64,000 nucleotides of DNA from Salibacterium aidingense DSM 18341 (GCF_000429685.1 NZ_KE386940.1:136113-200112), one strand, 5' to 3'. Counted from the first letter of the stretch, positions 16,386-24,589 are shown. Numbers and translations: made by a program. The notes: generated by a model from the letters alone, not told the origin.

Positions 16386-16892
16386 ATGATGTTAAGTGAT
16401 AAGCTGAAAAACGGTTTAATCGAACAGTTGAATTACGAGTTTTATTCGGCACACGCCTATATGGCGGCGGCAGCCTACTGCTCAGCGGAAAGCCTGGACG
16501 GGTTTGCGAATTTCTTCCTCGTACAGGCCGAAGAAGAACGGTTTCATGGAATGAAATTTTATCATTTTCTGAATGATATGGGCGAGCGCGTTTACGTGCA
16601 CGGTTTTGACAGCCCGAACAATGAATTTTCCTCTGTACTGAATACATTTGAAAAAGGCCTGGAACAGGAAAAAGATGTGACACAGCGGATATACAAGCTT
16701 GCGGACATGGCTTTGGATGAACGGGAGCATGCGACCATGACGTTTTTAAATTGGTTTATTGAAGAGCAGATTGAAGAAGAATCCCTGTTTGATGACCTGA
16801 TTCAAAAGCTGAAGCGGATTGACAGTGACAGCAATGCCTTTTTCATGCTGGAAGAAGAACTCGGCAAGCGCAAATTCAATGTATCTGAATAA
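16386..16892 (+). CDS. ftnA: Ferritin
   Basis: The 168-residue protein is a non-haem bacterial ferritin. Ferroxidase-site residues are visible at E18 (LNYEF), E51 and H54 (EEERFHG) and in the later EREHA motif. It oxidises ferrous iron and stores it inside a 24-subunit shell in the cytoplasm. Two adjacent ATG codons at 16386 and 16389 could both serve as start. A terminator follows directly, so it is a single-gene transcript. Confidence 0.93.
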   Translation: MMLSDKLKNGLIEQLNYEFYSAHAYMAAAAYCSAESLDGFANFFLVQAEEERFHGMKFYHFLNDMGERVYVHGFDSPNNEFSSVLNTFEKGLEQEKDVTQRIYKLADMALDEREHATMTFLNWFIEEQIEEESLFDDLIQKLKRIDSDSNAFFMLEEELGKRKFNVSE

Positions 16893-16905
16893 ATAAAATA
16901 CAAGG

Positions 16906-16936
16906 CGGAGCCCGGTTTAATTCGGTCTCCGTTTTT
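16906..16936 (+). terminator. Terminator of the ferritin gene
   Basis: CGGAGCCCG pairs with CGGTCTCCG with one mismatch, followed by TTTTT. Confidence 0.8.
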
Positions 16937-17041
16937 CTATGCCATGGGACACTCTTGGCCGGACCATTTTTCATATCGTACCGGATCCTTTTCTTATTGT
17001 ATAATTAAAGATAAAAAAACAAAAGGAGCAGTTAAGATAGT

Positions 17042-17260
17042 ATGGCAGATATCAATTATGAAATCACCGCTCATCTAGGCGTATTATCAGAATCGCCAAA
17101 AGGCTGGACGAAAGAGCTGAATCTAGTCAGCTGGAATGGCCGGGACCCGAAGTATGATATAAGGGACTGGGCTCCCGGGAAAGAAAAAATGGGAAAAGGG
17201 ATTACGCTAACCAAAGAAGAAGCTGTGGAACTTCAAACATTGCTCCACTCGCTGGATTAA
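17042..17260 (+). CDS. YdbC/PC4 family single-stranded nucleic-acid-binding protein
   Basis: The 72-residue protein matches the bacterial YdbC branch of the PC4 coactivator fold: ITAHLGVLSESPKGWTKELN, then WNGRDPKYDIRDWAPG and GITLTKEEAVEL. Family members bind single-stranded DNA or RNA as dimers. It is a single-gene unit whose stop codon lies inside the terminator stem. Confidence 0.85.
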   Translation: MADINYEITAHLGVLSESPKGWTKELNLVSWNGRDPKYDIRDWAPGKEKMGKGITLTKEEAVELQTLLHSLD

Positions 17261-17300
17261 TAAACCGGACCAGTGCACGGCATCTGGTCCGGTTTATTAA
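17257..17300. terminator. Perfect bidirectional terminator between YdbC gene and sspH
   Basis: TTAATAAACCGGACCA (17257-17272) and TGGTCCGGTTTATTAA (17285-17300) form a 16-bp perfect stem. It serves the YdbC-type gene on the plus strand and sspH on the minus strand. Confidence 0.88.
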
Positions 17301-17317
17301 ATGTGAATGTTTTTCGA

Positions 17318-17497
17318 TTAATGTTCCTCTAGGTGATACAACGGGACGGTTAATTCCTGGTCGGGGTCATCCAGGGAATAGATTCTCGCTGTATTGCTCT
17401 CCTCATACACATGTTGAATATAGATGGGGGTCCCATCATACGTTACATCTGCCATAACCGGTGATTCTGAAATTTCCTGAGCTCGTAATACGTCCAC
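17318..17497 (-). CDS. sspH: Small acid-soluble spore protein, SspH family
   Basis: A 59-residue frame on the minus strand begins VDVLRAQEISESPVMADVTY and ends in LTVPLYHLEEH, the SspH/SASP-H pattern across its whole length. These minor SASPs are made in the forespore and found in the spore core. The start is a GTG at 17497, fixed by GGAGGGG 4-10 bases upstream. A possible SigF/SigG promoter lies further upstream, and the perfect terminator at 17257-17300 follows. Confidence 0.88.
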   Translation of the reverse strand: MDVLRAQEISESPVMADVTYDGTPIYIQHVYEESNTARIYSLDDPDQELTVPLYHLEEH

Positions 17498-17523
17498 TTT
17501 ATCCCCTCCAGTGTCTTTGTTCT

Positions 17524-17553
17524 TATTGTGGAGAAAAGGCCTTTTCTTATACT
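17524..17553 (-). promoter_or_regulatory. Possible forespore (SigF/SigG) promoter of sspH
   Basis: On the minus strand AGTATA (17553-17548) and CACAATA (17530-17524) are separated by 17 bases, close to the forespore consensus (GNATA, then CATNNTA). The match is partial, but the position fits sspH. Confidence 0.45.
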
Positions 17554-17674
17554 TTTTTCAACAACTTTCTGTATACACTCACAATTTTTTAACTTTTTTG
17601 TGTTTCCTTCCTCAAGTATTGCCGCTTCGTTACGATATAATAAGTAAGGAGAGAGGAAACGGGAGAGGATAACG

Positions 17675-18325
17675 ATGCTTTTTAACCTTTTTTTTCATAA
17701 AAAGCAGAATCGGGATAAAATAGAGGCTTTTAAAAACGTGGGCGAAGTACCGGCAGAGGAGCTGAATGACCGGCTGGACAAGCAGTTTGAACAGCTGCCT
17801 GGAGAGTTGAAATGCATCAGGAACATTTTATTGAAAAATCCGGAGGCTTCTGCTGGTTATTCCTTTATGGATGGTATCGTTATTTCTCCCTATTGCATAT
17901 TTTTAATTACTCACCGCTGCGAGGAAGGAACCATAGACGGGCGCCTGTCAGAGAATACGTGGTTTCTTAATGAGCGGGAAGAGATAGAAAATCCATTTAT
18001 ATCAATGAAGGAACGTATAAAAGCTTTAAAACCTTTAGTGGACACAAGGTACCATAATTCCTTTATCTCTATGGTTTCCTTTAAGGAAAACTGTACATTT
18101 AAAATAGATCCGGGACTCTGCAAAATGGTTTCCAATGAATTAGTAGTACATGAACAAAATCTCGCAGAGTACATTCATAGAAAATTATTTGTAGCAAGGT
18201 TTCAGCATACAGCGCCCTTAATTACGGAAACAGTCATGGAGTCCATGTATCAAACCATTTCCTCCAATCAGATCCGCCCGGTCAAGGGAAAAGAAAAGCA
18301 TAGAAAGCCAGCCAAAAAACATTAG
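17675..18325 (+). CDS. NERD-domain-like protein, nuclease site degenerate
   Basis: Residues 45-165 follow the NERD (nuclease-related) pattern: GYSFMDGIVISPYCIFLIT, a GTIDG turn, NTWFLN and ENPFISMKERIKALK. NERD proteins usually keep an aspartate followed by an E-x-K motif. Here the aspartate (MDG) remains, but the E-x-K position reads THR, so catalysis may be lost. The C-terminus is strongly basic (KGKEKHRKPAKKH), which would suit nucleic-acid binding. It is a single gene in front of the glycan region. Role unknown. Confidence 0.6.
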   Translation: MLFNLFFHKKQNRDKIEAFKNVGEVPAEELNDRLDKQFEQLPGELKCIRNILLKNPEASAGYSFMDGIVISPYCIFLITHRCEEGTIDGRLSENTWFLNEREEIENPFISMKERIKALKPLVDTRYHNSFISMVSFKENCTFKIDPGLCKMVSNELVVHEQNLAEYIHRKLFVARFQHTAPLITETVMESMYQTISSNQIRPVKGKEKHRKPAKKH

Positions 18326-18390
18326 TTACATCGTAAGTGGCTGGGACCTGGGCGGGTGCCCCTGGTTAAGTTTTTTCTTCGTTCTCGTAA

Positions 18391-18419
18391 ACATGATACC
18401 CAAGTTCCGTCATACAATA
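18391..18419 (+). promoter_or_regulatory. Candidate mother-cell promoter of the CgeB-like gene
   Basis: CATACAATA (18411-18419) matches the -10 of SigK/SigE promoters (CATANNNTA). An AC dinucleotide at 18391-18392 gives a spacing of 18, one base longer than usual for SigK. Confidence 0.45.
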
Positions 18420-18457
18420 TAGGGAGGATGTATTATTAGACAGGAGGAGAGGGTCTC

Positions 18458-19378
18458 ATCAAAATATTGTGGATTGGGTATGACACCTCCCGGTTTGTTG
18501 ATAATAATTTTTCTTTATTGGAAAAAGAACTTGCAGCCGTGCACGACTTGTATATTTGGAGGAAACCCGGCCATATCCACTATATCCTGAACCAGCTTCC
18601 CGAATGGCCGGATTTTATATTGCTATTAAACGACATCGGTCAAAGACTGCATCCGCGGGTGAAAGGGCTATCCACTATTAACATCCCGGCCGGTTTGTTT
18701 GTAAATGACGTCCACCGCCTGTCCAAAATAAGAGATAACTATATTAGAAAGAACAACATTCAATATATATTTTCAATGGTCCGGGACACGTTTCTATCGA
18801 TCTATCCGGCCCATAAACATAAGATGATATGGTTACCTCATTTCATTGATCCGTCTCTGTTTAACGATTATCCGCAGGAAAAGAATATCGATCTCTTAAT
18901 GATGGGAGCCGTTGATGATCATTATCCGCTCCGCCGGAAAATATGCGAGACGTATAAACATGACCATCGATTTGTGTACCATCCGCACCCGGGCTATCAT
19001 ACCCTTCCCGCAGAAGGCGACAAAGAGTATCTGATAGGTGGAAGGTATGCCAAAGAATTGAGCAAAGCAAAGCTGTTTTTTACCTGCCCCTCTATCTATT
19101 ATTATCCTGTCAAAAAGTATTTTGAAGCACTGGCCTGCCGTACTCTGCTGCTGGCGCCGACATTTCCTGAATTAGAAGATCTTGGATTTATCCCAGGTCA
19201 TCATTTTGTGGCGGTGGATGAAACGGATTTTAAAGAGAAGGCGGACTATTATCTGCAGCATCAAACCGAAAGAGAAAAAATAAGTGCACAGGGGTACGAT
19301 TTTGTTCATCAATTTCATTCGAAGCGTGTGAGAGTGAAACAGCTGGAGACCCAGATTAATCGCATCCTTCAGCAGTAA
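18458..19378 (+). CDS. CgeB-like glycosyltransferase
   Basis: The protein of about 306 residues resembles spore maturation protein CgeB, with a glycosyltransferase-1-like C-terminal domain (FFTCPSIYYYPVKKYFEALA, then GHHFVAVDETDF). In B. subtilis CgeB acts late in sporulation on the spore surface. The start is odd. AGGAGGAGAGGG lies at 18442-18453, and family-like N-terminal reading (K-I-L-W-I-G) begins at 18461 right after an ATC codon at 18458; no in-frame ATG or GTG exists. The nearest ordinary start is TTG at 18467, 13 bases after the site. I give the ATC as the likely start, with TTG as alternative. It converges on the C5-epimerase-like gene 8 bases away. Confidence 0.72.
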   Translation: MKILWIGYDTSRFVDNNFSLLEKELAAVHDLYIWRKPGHIHYILNQLPEWPDFILLLNDIGQRLHPRVKGLSTINIPAGLFVNDVHRLSKIRDNYIRKNNIQYIFSMVRDTFLSIYPAHKHKMIWLPHFIDPSLFNDYPQEKNIDLLMMGAVDDHYPLRRKICETYKHDHRFVYHPHPGYHTLPAEGDKEYLIGGRYAKELSKAKLFFTCPSIYYYPVKKYFEALACRTLLLAPTFPELEDLGFIPGHHFVAVDETDFKEKADYYLQHQTEREKISAQGYDFVHQFHSKRVRVKQLETQINRILQQ

Positions 19379-19385
19379 TAATTTG

Positions 19386-20399
19386 CTAGAACTTAAATTG
19401 TCCTTTTAGATAACTCTTCCATCTCGTCATAATTTCTTGGAGCCCCGTAGCTCTTTCAATAGAATAAAGAGCCGCCAGCAGATGCAGATGGGTGATGTGA
19501 TATCCCCACGTAACAACATTTGGTATTCCGTGTCCTGTGGTATAATGCGTTAAATCGTATGCGGAACGGTGCCCCAAATCATACAGGGGAAGCATTCTTT
19601 TTAATGTAGTCATGCCTTGATTATATAAGAACAGAGGATCATCATTGTTTGTCATCCGGTATAAATCATACAGACCAAGCAGGGAAAACATAAACCCATT
19701 GAGAATAAAACTTGGTGGTTCAGTTGGACATTCTTCATAAAACGGAAACTTGTCTTCGAATTTAGCCAGGACACCGTTTTGGTGCACTGGAGTTTGGAAC
19801 AGGGGTAAAGCTTTTATCGCAGACACCGTGTATTTTTTATTCTGCGTCAAATAAGAGGCTCTGGATAGCAGGGAAAAAGCCATTCCCAGGCCAATGGCTG
19901 AATACCAGGGAGCTTTAAGTTTTTGCACTCTTTCGGGATAAAAATCGTGATCAAATTGGTACGTCCACCCGCCCCGATTATCCTGGGCCAGTAAGAACCA
20001 TTCGGACGCTGCCAGAAATTTTTGTTTATTTTCTGCCTGATTATTTTTTAAAAACAGGCTGTAGTGCTGTAAACCGTAATGGGCAATTGTAGAAGGGTTA
20101 TAAAATTCTCCAGAAGGATAAACCGTTTTGGGAATGCCATTCTTGTCAAATACTACATTCCAGTTTTCCACTCGGTTTTTGTCATAGTGCAAATAATTGC
20201 CTCCCGGATGGTAATTGGTTATCTCAAGAGCGTCAGCATGAGTGGGACTGATCTTAAATACTTTATTTTCCGATGTCCACTTGGCCGCCGAATGATAAAC
20301 ATTTTCTAACAGACGATAAGGAACATATATTTCGTTATCTATTTGTTTTCCCGTGTCCTTTCCTAGTTCATGTAAGATGATAGTAATGTCCCGATACAT
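19386..20399 (-). CDS. D-glucuronyl C5-epimerase-like protein
   Basis: The 337 residues match the C5-epimerase C-terminal (alpha/alpha toroid) domain: the HYGLQHYSLFLKN start, NRGGWTYQFDHDF, APWYSAIGLGMAFSLLSRAS and PPSFILNGFMFSLLGLYDLY. The family converts glucuronate to iduronate residues within a polymer such as heparosan. There is no signal peptide, so it would act in the cytoplasm, presumably of the mother cell. It follows the hexapeptide acyltransferase by 35 bases. In a spore-surface glycan region with a uronic-acid pathway, it probably edits a uronic-acid-containing glycan; the substrate is inference. Confidence 0.75.
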   Translation of the reverse strand: MYRDITIILHELGKDTGKQIDNEIYVPYRLLENVYHSAAKWTSENKVFKISPTHADALEITNYHPGGNYLHYDKNRVENWNVVFDKNGIPKTVYPSGEFYNPSTIAHYGLQHYSLFLKNNQAENKQKFLAASEWFLLAQDNRGGWTYQFDHDFYPERVQKLKAPWYSAIGLGMAFSLLSRASYLTQNKKYTVSAIKALPLFQTPVHQNGVLAKFEDKFPFYEECPTEPPSFILNGFMFSLLGLYDLYRMTNNDDPLFLYNQGMTTLKRMLPLYDLGHRSAYDLTHYTTGHGIPNVVTWGYHITHLHLLAALYSIERATGLQEIMTRWKSYLKGQFKF

Positions 20400-20434
20400 A
20401 TCGTTTTCCCTTCTTTCTTCCTATTCCTGCTTTT

Positions 20435-21112
20435 TTATGATTGGTTTTTTGCAGGTACACCTGTTACGACAAGGCCGCTTTCTACATCCTTTGTCACTAC
20501 GGCTCCGGCTCCAACCACAGCATCTTCTCCGATTTGAATCCCTGGAAGCAGGGAGGCGTTATTTCCGACTTTTGCTCCCTGCTTAATATAAGGGCCGCGT
20601 AAAGTATATGCTTTGGCTCCCATATATTTATCGTTTGCCATGGAGACGTTTGGACCGAGAAATACGTTATTTTCTAAAATGGTATCCCCAGTTACGTAAG
20701 CCAGCGTTTGAACGGTACAGTTTTTTCCGATTCTACTATTTAATTCAATAACAGCCGATCTTCCAATAACCGTGCCTTCTCCTACGAGTACATGTTCTCT
20801 GATGCTGGCAAGATCGCCGATAAACACATTTTCGCCTACGAGAGTTCCGGCATAAATCGTGACCAACTGCCCGATTTTTGTACCGTTTTTGATTATTAAG
20901 GGGTGCACGTTTTGGGAGCTCTCGCGCATACTGTTATTTCCCTCTGGGTAGATTCCTATTACACAATTAGCACCGATTTTCACATTATCCCCTATGGAAG
21001 TGCCAGGTAAGATCACGGTGTTATGTCCAATGACCACATTTTTTCCGATATGGACATCTTCTTCGATAACCACATTTTTTCCGGTTTGCACGTTTTGAAA
21101 TGGATCAGACAT
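20435..21112 (-). CDS. Left-handed beta-helix sugar N-acyltransferase (WbpD-like)
   Basis: The 225 residues consist almost entirely of hexapeptide repeats (IGKNVVIGHNTVI, IGDNVKIGANCVIG, VVGAGAVVTKDV) and end with the GVPAK motif of sugar acetyltransferases. The order around NVFLGPNVSMANDKYM and GPYIKQGAKVGNNASLLPG resembles WlbB/WbpD, which acetylates the 3-amino group of UDP-GlcNAc(3NH2)A. The other four enzymes of that pathway occur elsewhere in this region. It is the first gene of a two-gene unit with the C5-epimerase homologue. Acyl donor and acceptor are inferred. Confidence 0.78.
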   Translation of the reverse strand: MSDPFQNVQTGKNVVIEEDVHIGKNVVIGHNTVILPGTSIGDNVKIGANCVIGIYPEGNNSMRESSQNVHPLIIKNGTKIGQLVTIYAGTLVGENVFIGDLASIREHVLVGEGTVIGRSAVIELNSRIGKNCTVQTLAYVTGDTILENNVFLGPNVSMANDKYMGAKAYTLRGPYIKQGAKVGNNASLLPGIQIGEDAVVGAGAVVTKDVESGLVVTGVPAKNQS

Positions 21113-21174
21113 CGTACATCCCCTCTCTACTTGTTCTTTTATCCTGCTTGCTTGGGTGATAAGTATAGGAAGAT

Positions 21175-21207
21175 ACGCGAAACCGGGTAAAATAACCGGT
21201 TTCGCGT
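21175..21207. terminator. Terminator downstream of the CotX-like gene
   Basis: ACGCGAAACCGG (21175-21186) and CCGGTTTCGCGT (21196-21207) form a 12-bp perfect stem directly after the coat gene. The only T run is on the plus-strand side. Confidence 0.65.
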
Positions 21208-21215
21208 GAGGTTTT

Positions 21216-21713
21216 TTAGAAGATATCTACTACGATGGCTACAGCTAATAGGAGCTGTAACAGCAGTTGAATGTTGAGGGCAAGCTGCGTATCGTTTGTT
21301 TCTATGGTGACATCTCTGCTGTTTTCAATATAGGTTTGCTGGAAAGTGACTTGCTTGATTTTCGAAGATTGCAGCAGATCCTGCGTGAATTCATCAGCCT
21401 GGGAAGCATCGCCCCCGAAGATGGTAATGGTAATGATGATCACAAGGGCTGCCTGTAATGCTGCCTGTAAGTTCAAGGCACCTTTCGTATCGACGGTGGA
21501 GACCGTAACATCACAAGAGTCTACCACCTGGATATATTCTTCCGATGCCTGCACCGTTTTACTCGATTGTTCGGCTGATTGTGTTTCTCCACCAGTACCG
21601 CAAGAAGACATTCCGCCGTGGGTGCAGGATGGATCCAGCGCATCCCATTTCCTTTTGTCTCTTCTATCCCTCTTTCTTCTTCTATCTCTATCTCTATCTT
21701 TACAATTACCCAT
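21216..21713 (-). CDS. cotX: Spore coat protein of the CotX/CotV family
   Basis: A 165-residue protein with a basic head (RDRDRRRKRDRRDKRKWDAL, matching DALDPS of CotX proteins) and two copies of the coat X/V domain, at about 58-100 (IQVVDSCDVTVSTVDTKGAL, then ALQAAL) and 118-165 (YIENSRDVTIETNDTQLALN, then LLLQLLLA). CotX, CotV and CotW form the insoluble spore crust. The ribosome binding site is AAAGGAGG, and an AC-16-CATATAGT SigK-like promoter lies upstream. It fits with the neighbouring glycan genes as crust protein and crust glycan. Confidence 0.87.
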   Translation of the reverse strand: MGNCKDRDRDRRRKRDRRDKRKWDALDPSCTHGGMSSCGTGGETQSAEQSSKTVQASEEYIQVVDSCDVTVSTVDTKGALNLQAALQAALVIIITITIFGGDASQADEFTQDLLQSSKIKQVTFQQTYIENSRDVTIETNDTQLALNIQLLLQLLLAVAIVVDIF

Positions 21714-21735
21714 TCTTTTACCTCCTTTCTGTTAC

Positions 21736-21761
21736 ACTATATGATGAAGAGATGGAGTGGT
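21736..21761 (-). promoter_or_regulatory. SigK-like promoter of the CotX-like gene
   Basis: On the minus strand AC (21761-21760) is followed after 16 bases by CATATAGT (21743-21736), matching the SigK pattern AC-N16-CATANNNT. Confidence 0.6.
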
Positions 21762-21802
21762 TTGGACAATCTACCTAATATATTCGTTTGTTTTTCTATT
21801 AT

Positions 21803-21997
21803 TTAATTATCTGTGTTAGAGTTTTCAGAGACCTGTTGGTTCTCCAAAAATTGATTTACTTCTTCTTCAATCTGCTGGATGATACCCTGCAACATCTGTC
21901 TATCTTCTTCTGAAACCTCAATGGAAGACGGGTCGACATTATATTTTCTCAAGAGTTTTCTTACTAACATTTCGGTTAGTCTTGGATTTTGCTGCAT
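21803..21997 (-). CDS. Small helical protein next to the coat gene, unknown
   Basis: A 64-residue hydrophilic protein, glutamine- and glutamate-rich, with a helical core (VRKLLRKYNVDPSS, then DRQMLQGIIQQIEEEVNQFL). AAGGAGGG precedes the ATG at 21997. It lies directly upstream of the CotX-like gene, in the same orientation, and is probably a minor spore coat or crust component. I do not recognise a named family. Confidence 0.65.
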   Translation of the reverse strand: MQQNPRLTEMLVRKLLRKYNVDPSSIEVSEEDRQMLQGIIQQIEEEVNQFLENQQVSENSNTDN

Positions 21998-22146
21998 GTT
22001 TTTCCCTCCTTTATTCCGTTTCTATATCCATCAAATGCAAATGTCTCACTATTGTATAGGGAGATTACTAACATTCCAGCCTATTTCTGAAAGATTCCAC
22101 TGCTGTCCCTCTATCACGGCCCCTTAAACAGGCAATACCACCAAAA

Positions 22147-22190
22147 AACGCTTTTCTTAGCATGAGGAGGCCCACGCTAAGAAAAGCGTT
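22147..22190. terminator. Bidirectional terminator, 15-bp perfect stem
   Basis: AACGCTTTTCTTAGC (22147-22161) and GCTAAGAAAAGCGTT (22176-22190) pair perfectly, with A/T runs on both sides. It terminates the leftward glycosyltransferase operon ending at 22205. Confidence 0.85.
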
Positions 22191-22204
22191 TCTTTCAGGA
22201 CATT

Positions 22205-23215
22205 TTAAATCTTCAACTGTTGATAAACATCAATATACTGTTCTGCCGTTTTTTCCATGCTGTGGTGTTTTACAACATATTGTCTGCCTTTAACTCCGAG
22301 ATCATACCGCTTTTGAGGATTCTGGACGACTTCCTTTAATACCTCGGTAATTGTGTCGGGGGTGGCGTTAACAATGGGGGACCCAGAAGGATACTTACTC
22401 TCTAGATCTTTCCGTATATAACAAATCACCGTTTTTCCAAGAGCCATGGCTTCAGAACTAATAAAACCGCTGGCTCCTATTCGTAATTGATCGATGACAA
22501 CATCAGATTCTGAAAGAAGCTGCAATGTTTCTTTATAAGATTTTCCTTCAATTAACTGAAAATCCAACGTTGTACCGGACTGCTTTAATTGGTTCACAGC
22601 TTGCAACACAGCATCGGTTCCTTTCAGGTCCCGGGCAGTGGGAGCATGCACCACTTTAGGAACCCTCTGTGCGGGGTCCGGGTAGTGGGGTTTTATCTGT
22701 TCTGTGTCTATTGTGTGGGGGATAACATGGATTTGTTTGTAGTATTTTTTAATATATGGTTCTAACTCATAATCTTGGACAAAGGCGTGGTCGATATAAT
22801 CTGACAAGACAGTCAAATTATGATGAATTTTTTCTTCCGACCAACCCGGCTTCTCTCGTACATGAGGATTATTTTGTTTCGCGATGGAGATCATCCGCAC
22901 ATCTGATCCATGATGATGAACTACCATTTTTTTTCCGGCCTGCTTTAACTGCTTTAAATCGCTTTTATCCGGAAAAAACGTTTCCCCAAAATGAAAATGA
23001 AAAATATCATATTCTTTCATGGCTCTTTTTAAATATTGATGAAGATATGCCTCTCTTTCTACTTTGGATAATATGTTAAGCCGTAAACAAATGTCGGGAG
23101 TAAACTGAAACCGGTTTTCATCAAAATGGCATGCGGCGGCGTCTATCCCTTTTTTACGCAGAGCCCTGCATAAATCAATCATAGGAGAACCATATGGCAG
23201 GTGTAGAACTTTCAC
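22205..23215 (-). CDS. Glycosyltransferase, GT4-like
   Basis: A 336-residue GT-B fold protein. The N-terminal half has a HHHGSDVR motif typical of the acceptor domain, and the C-terminal half carries VIPHTIDTEQI and the nucleotide-binding region with a conserved glutamate (SGFISSEAMALGKTV). It transfers a sugar from a nucleotide donor; donor and acceptor are unknown. The GTG start has AAGGAGG 9 bases upstream. It is the second gene of an operon with the glycosyltransferase at 23245-24426. Confidence 0.82.
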   Translation of the reverse strand: MKVLHLPYGSPMIDLCRALRKKGIDAAACHFDENRFQFTPDICLRLNILSKVEREAYLHQYLKRAMKEYDIFHFHFGETFFPDKSDLKQLKQAGKKMVVHHHGSDVRMISIAKQNNPHVREKPGWSEEKIHHNLTVLSDYIDHAFVQDYELEPYIKKYYKQIHVIPHTIDTEQIKPHYPDPAQRVPKVVHAPTARDLKGTDAVLQAVNQLKQSGTTLDFQLIEGKSYKETLQLLSESDVVIDQLRIGASGFISSEAMALGKTVICYIRKDLESKYPSGSPIVNATPDTITEVLKEVVQNPQKRYDLGVKGRQYVVKHHSMEKTAEQYIDVYQQLKI

Positions 23216-23244
23216 AGTCAGCAGCCTCCTTGATTTTCCATGGT

Positions 23245-24426
23245 TTAGGTCATGAGGTATCCCGGTTTATCCCCTCGCATGGAGTTGTAAACTTTGAGTA
23301 ATCTTTTTTCCATATAACTCCAGTTAAAATGATCTTCCATGACTTTTCGAGCGTTCCAGCTCATCTCTCTGGCTTTATTTTTGTGGCGGTATAAATATAG
23401 AAAACCATCTACATAGTCTTCCGGTTTTGGTTTTTGTTTGTTAATAACAATGCCGCAGTGATACGTACGTATAAAATGCTCCATCTCATGACATTTGCTT
23501 ACTACGACGGGAACAGCGTTATTTAAATAAGTAAAAAACGAACTTGGTAAAGCAAAGGAGTCATGAAGGGAACGGGAGGAATCCATATTGATGAACCCAG
23601 TGTCCACATCGGCCAGTGTTTTCGGAAGGGAATCATAAGGTAACAAGTCTGTCATAGTTATATACGGGCTGAGCTGATCAGGAACAAAGACCTGGCTGCC
23701 CCCGCCGATCACTTTAAAACGCAAATCAATATCTTCTCTGCCTTTTCGCATGCAGGAAACAATCATCTCTCTGTTTTCCTTTGATGGAGCTCCAGTAAAA
23801 GCGGCAGTGAATGTCTTTGATTCTCTCCCCTTTAGATGGTAAGAAGAAACAAGGGGAGGTGAATCGTAAATCACTTCAACCGGGATACGAGGATATTTGG
23901 ATAAATACCAGGCTTTCATCGACTCGGAAGTACTGATGATATAATCCACTTCTTTTAAACTTTCCAGAAGCATTATATCCCGCTGTCGAATCGACTCTTT
24001 TGGAGTATCGCTGTATGGGTCGGGGTCAACCCAACGACTGTCATATAGTAACTTTGTCATTTTGTTTTCCCCGGTACGCAGCGTGCGCTTAATTTCCTTC
24101 CCAATATGGAAAGATTGTAATTCATGGGCGTGATAAATGTCAGCGCGTTCTTTTAACCCAGTAAGATAAAGAGGATGAGCGGCAGCAGGATCCACTTTAT
24201 GGGTGTATTCATAGGTTTTTATTGTGATATTTTGGTGGATAAATACCTCTTTTTGAAAACGATTAGAAAAAGGACTGCCATTTACATCAAATAACGCCCC
24301 TTTTATTTTCGGGGCAATAATGGTGACTTCGTATCCCTGTTTGACTAGACTTTTTCCTTCCTTTTCAAAAACCCGTTCATCTAAAAAAGAAAGGGAGTTT
24401 AATAAAAAACATACCTTTGTCCTCAA
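23245..24426 (-). CDS. Glycosyltransferase, paralogue 1 of 3
   Basis: The 393 residues belong to the same GT-B subgroup as the genes at 26404 and 28985: an N-terminus like VCFLLNSLSFLDERVFEKEG, the YHAHEL motif, SPPL after the linker and a C-terminal YLNNAVPVVVSKCHEMEHFI. Where its paralogues read YDSHEL it has YDSRWV, so its acceptor specificity may differ. The TTG start at 24426 is preceded by GGAGGATG. A SigE/SigK-like promoter lies upstream. It heads a two-gene operon. Confidence 0.8.
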   Translation of the reverse strand: MRTKVCFLLNSLSFLDERVFEKEGKSLVKQGYEVTIIAPKIKGALFDVNGSPFSNRFQKEVFIHQNITIKTYEYTHKVDPAAAHPLYLTGLKERADIYHAHELQSFHIGKEIKRTLRTGENKMTKLLYDSRWVDPDPYSDTPKESIRQRDIMLLESLKEVDYIISTSESMKAWYLSKYPRIPVEVIYDSPPLVSSYHLKGRESKTFTAAFTGAPSKENREMIVSCMRKGREDIDLRFKVIGGGSQVFVPDQLSPYITMTDLLPYDSLPKTLADVDTGFINMDSSRSLHDSFALPSSFFTYLNNAVPVVVSKCHEMEHFIRTYHCGIVINKQKPKPEDYVDGFLYLYRHKNKAREMSWNARKVMEDHFNWSYMEKRLLKVYNSMRGDKPGYLMT

Positions 24427-24470
24427 TACTCATCCTCCATCCTTTAATGGATACAGTAATTCTTTGTTTA

Positions 24471-24500
24471 TACATTATGTGTCCAGTCAGGAAAAAATGA
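24471..24500 (-). promoter_or_regulatory. Candidate SigE/SigK promoter of the glycosyltransferase pair
   Basis: On the minus strand TCATTTT (24500-24494) and CATAATGTA (24479-24471) are 14 bases apart, near the SigE layout. The -10 also matches SigK (CATANNNTA). Confidence 0.5.
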
Positions 24501-24534
24501 CTCAGGCTCTGCTGCAAAAGGGCTTATTACCGTG

Positions 24535-24561
24535 ACAATGTGGATTCTCCTTTCATATGCT
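24535..24561 (+). promoter_or_regulatory. Candidate SigK promoter of the SDR gene
   Basis: AC (24535-24536) is followed after 17 bases by CATATGCT (24554-24561), in the spacing expected for SigK. Confidence 0.5.
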
Positions 24562-24589
24562 TAGTAGTAATTATGCGGTGGGAGTAGAT

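Noticed and set aside
16117-16683. A 188-codon minus-strand frame
   Set aside because: It is antisense to the small acidic protein and ferritin, both of which have clear starts; proline/arginine-rich shadow composition.
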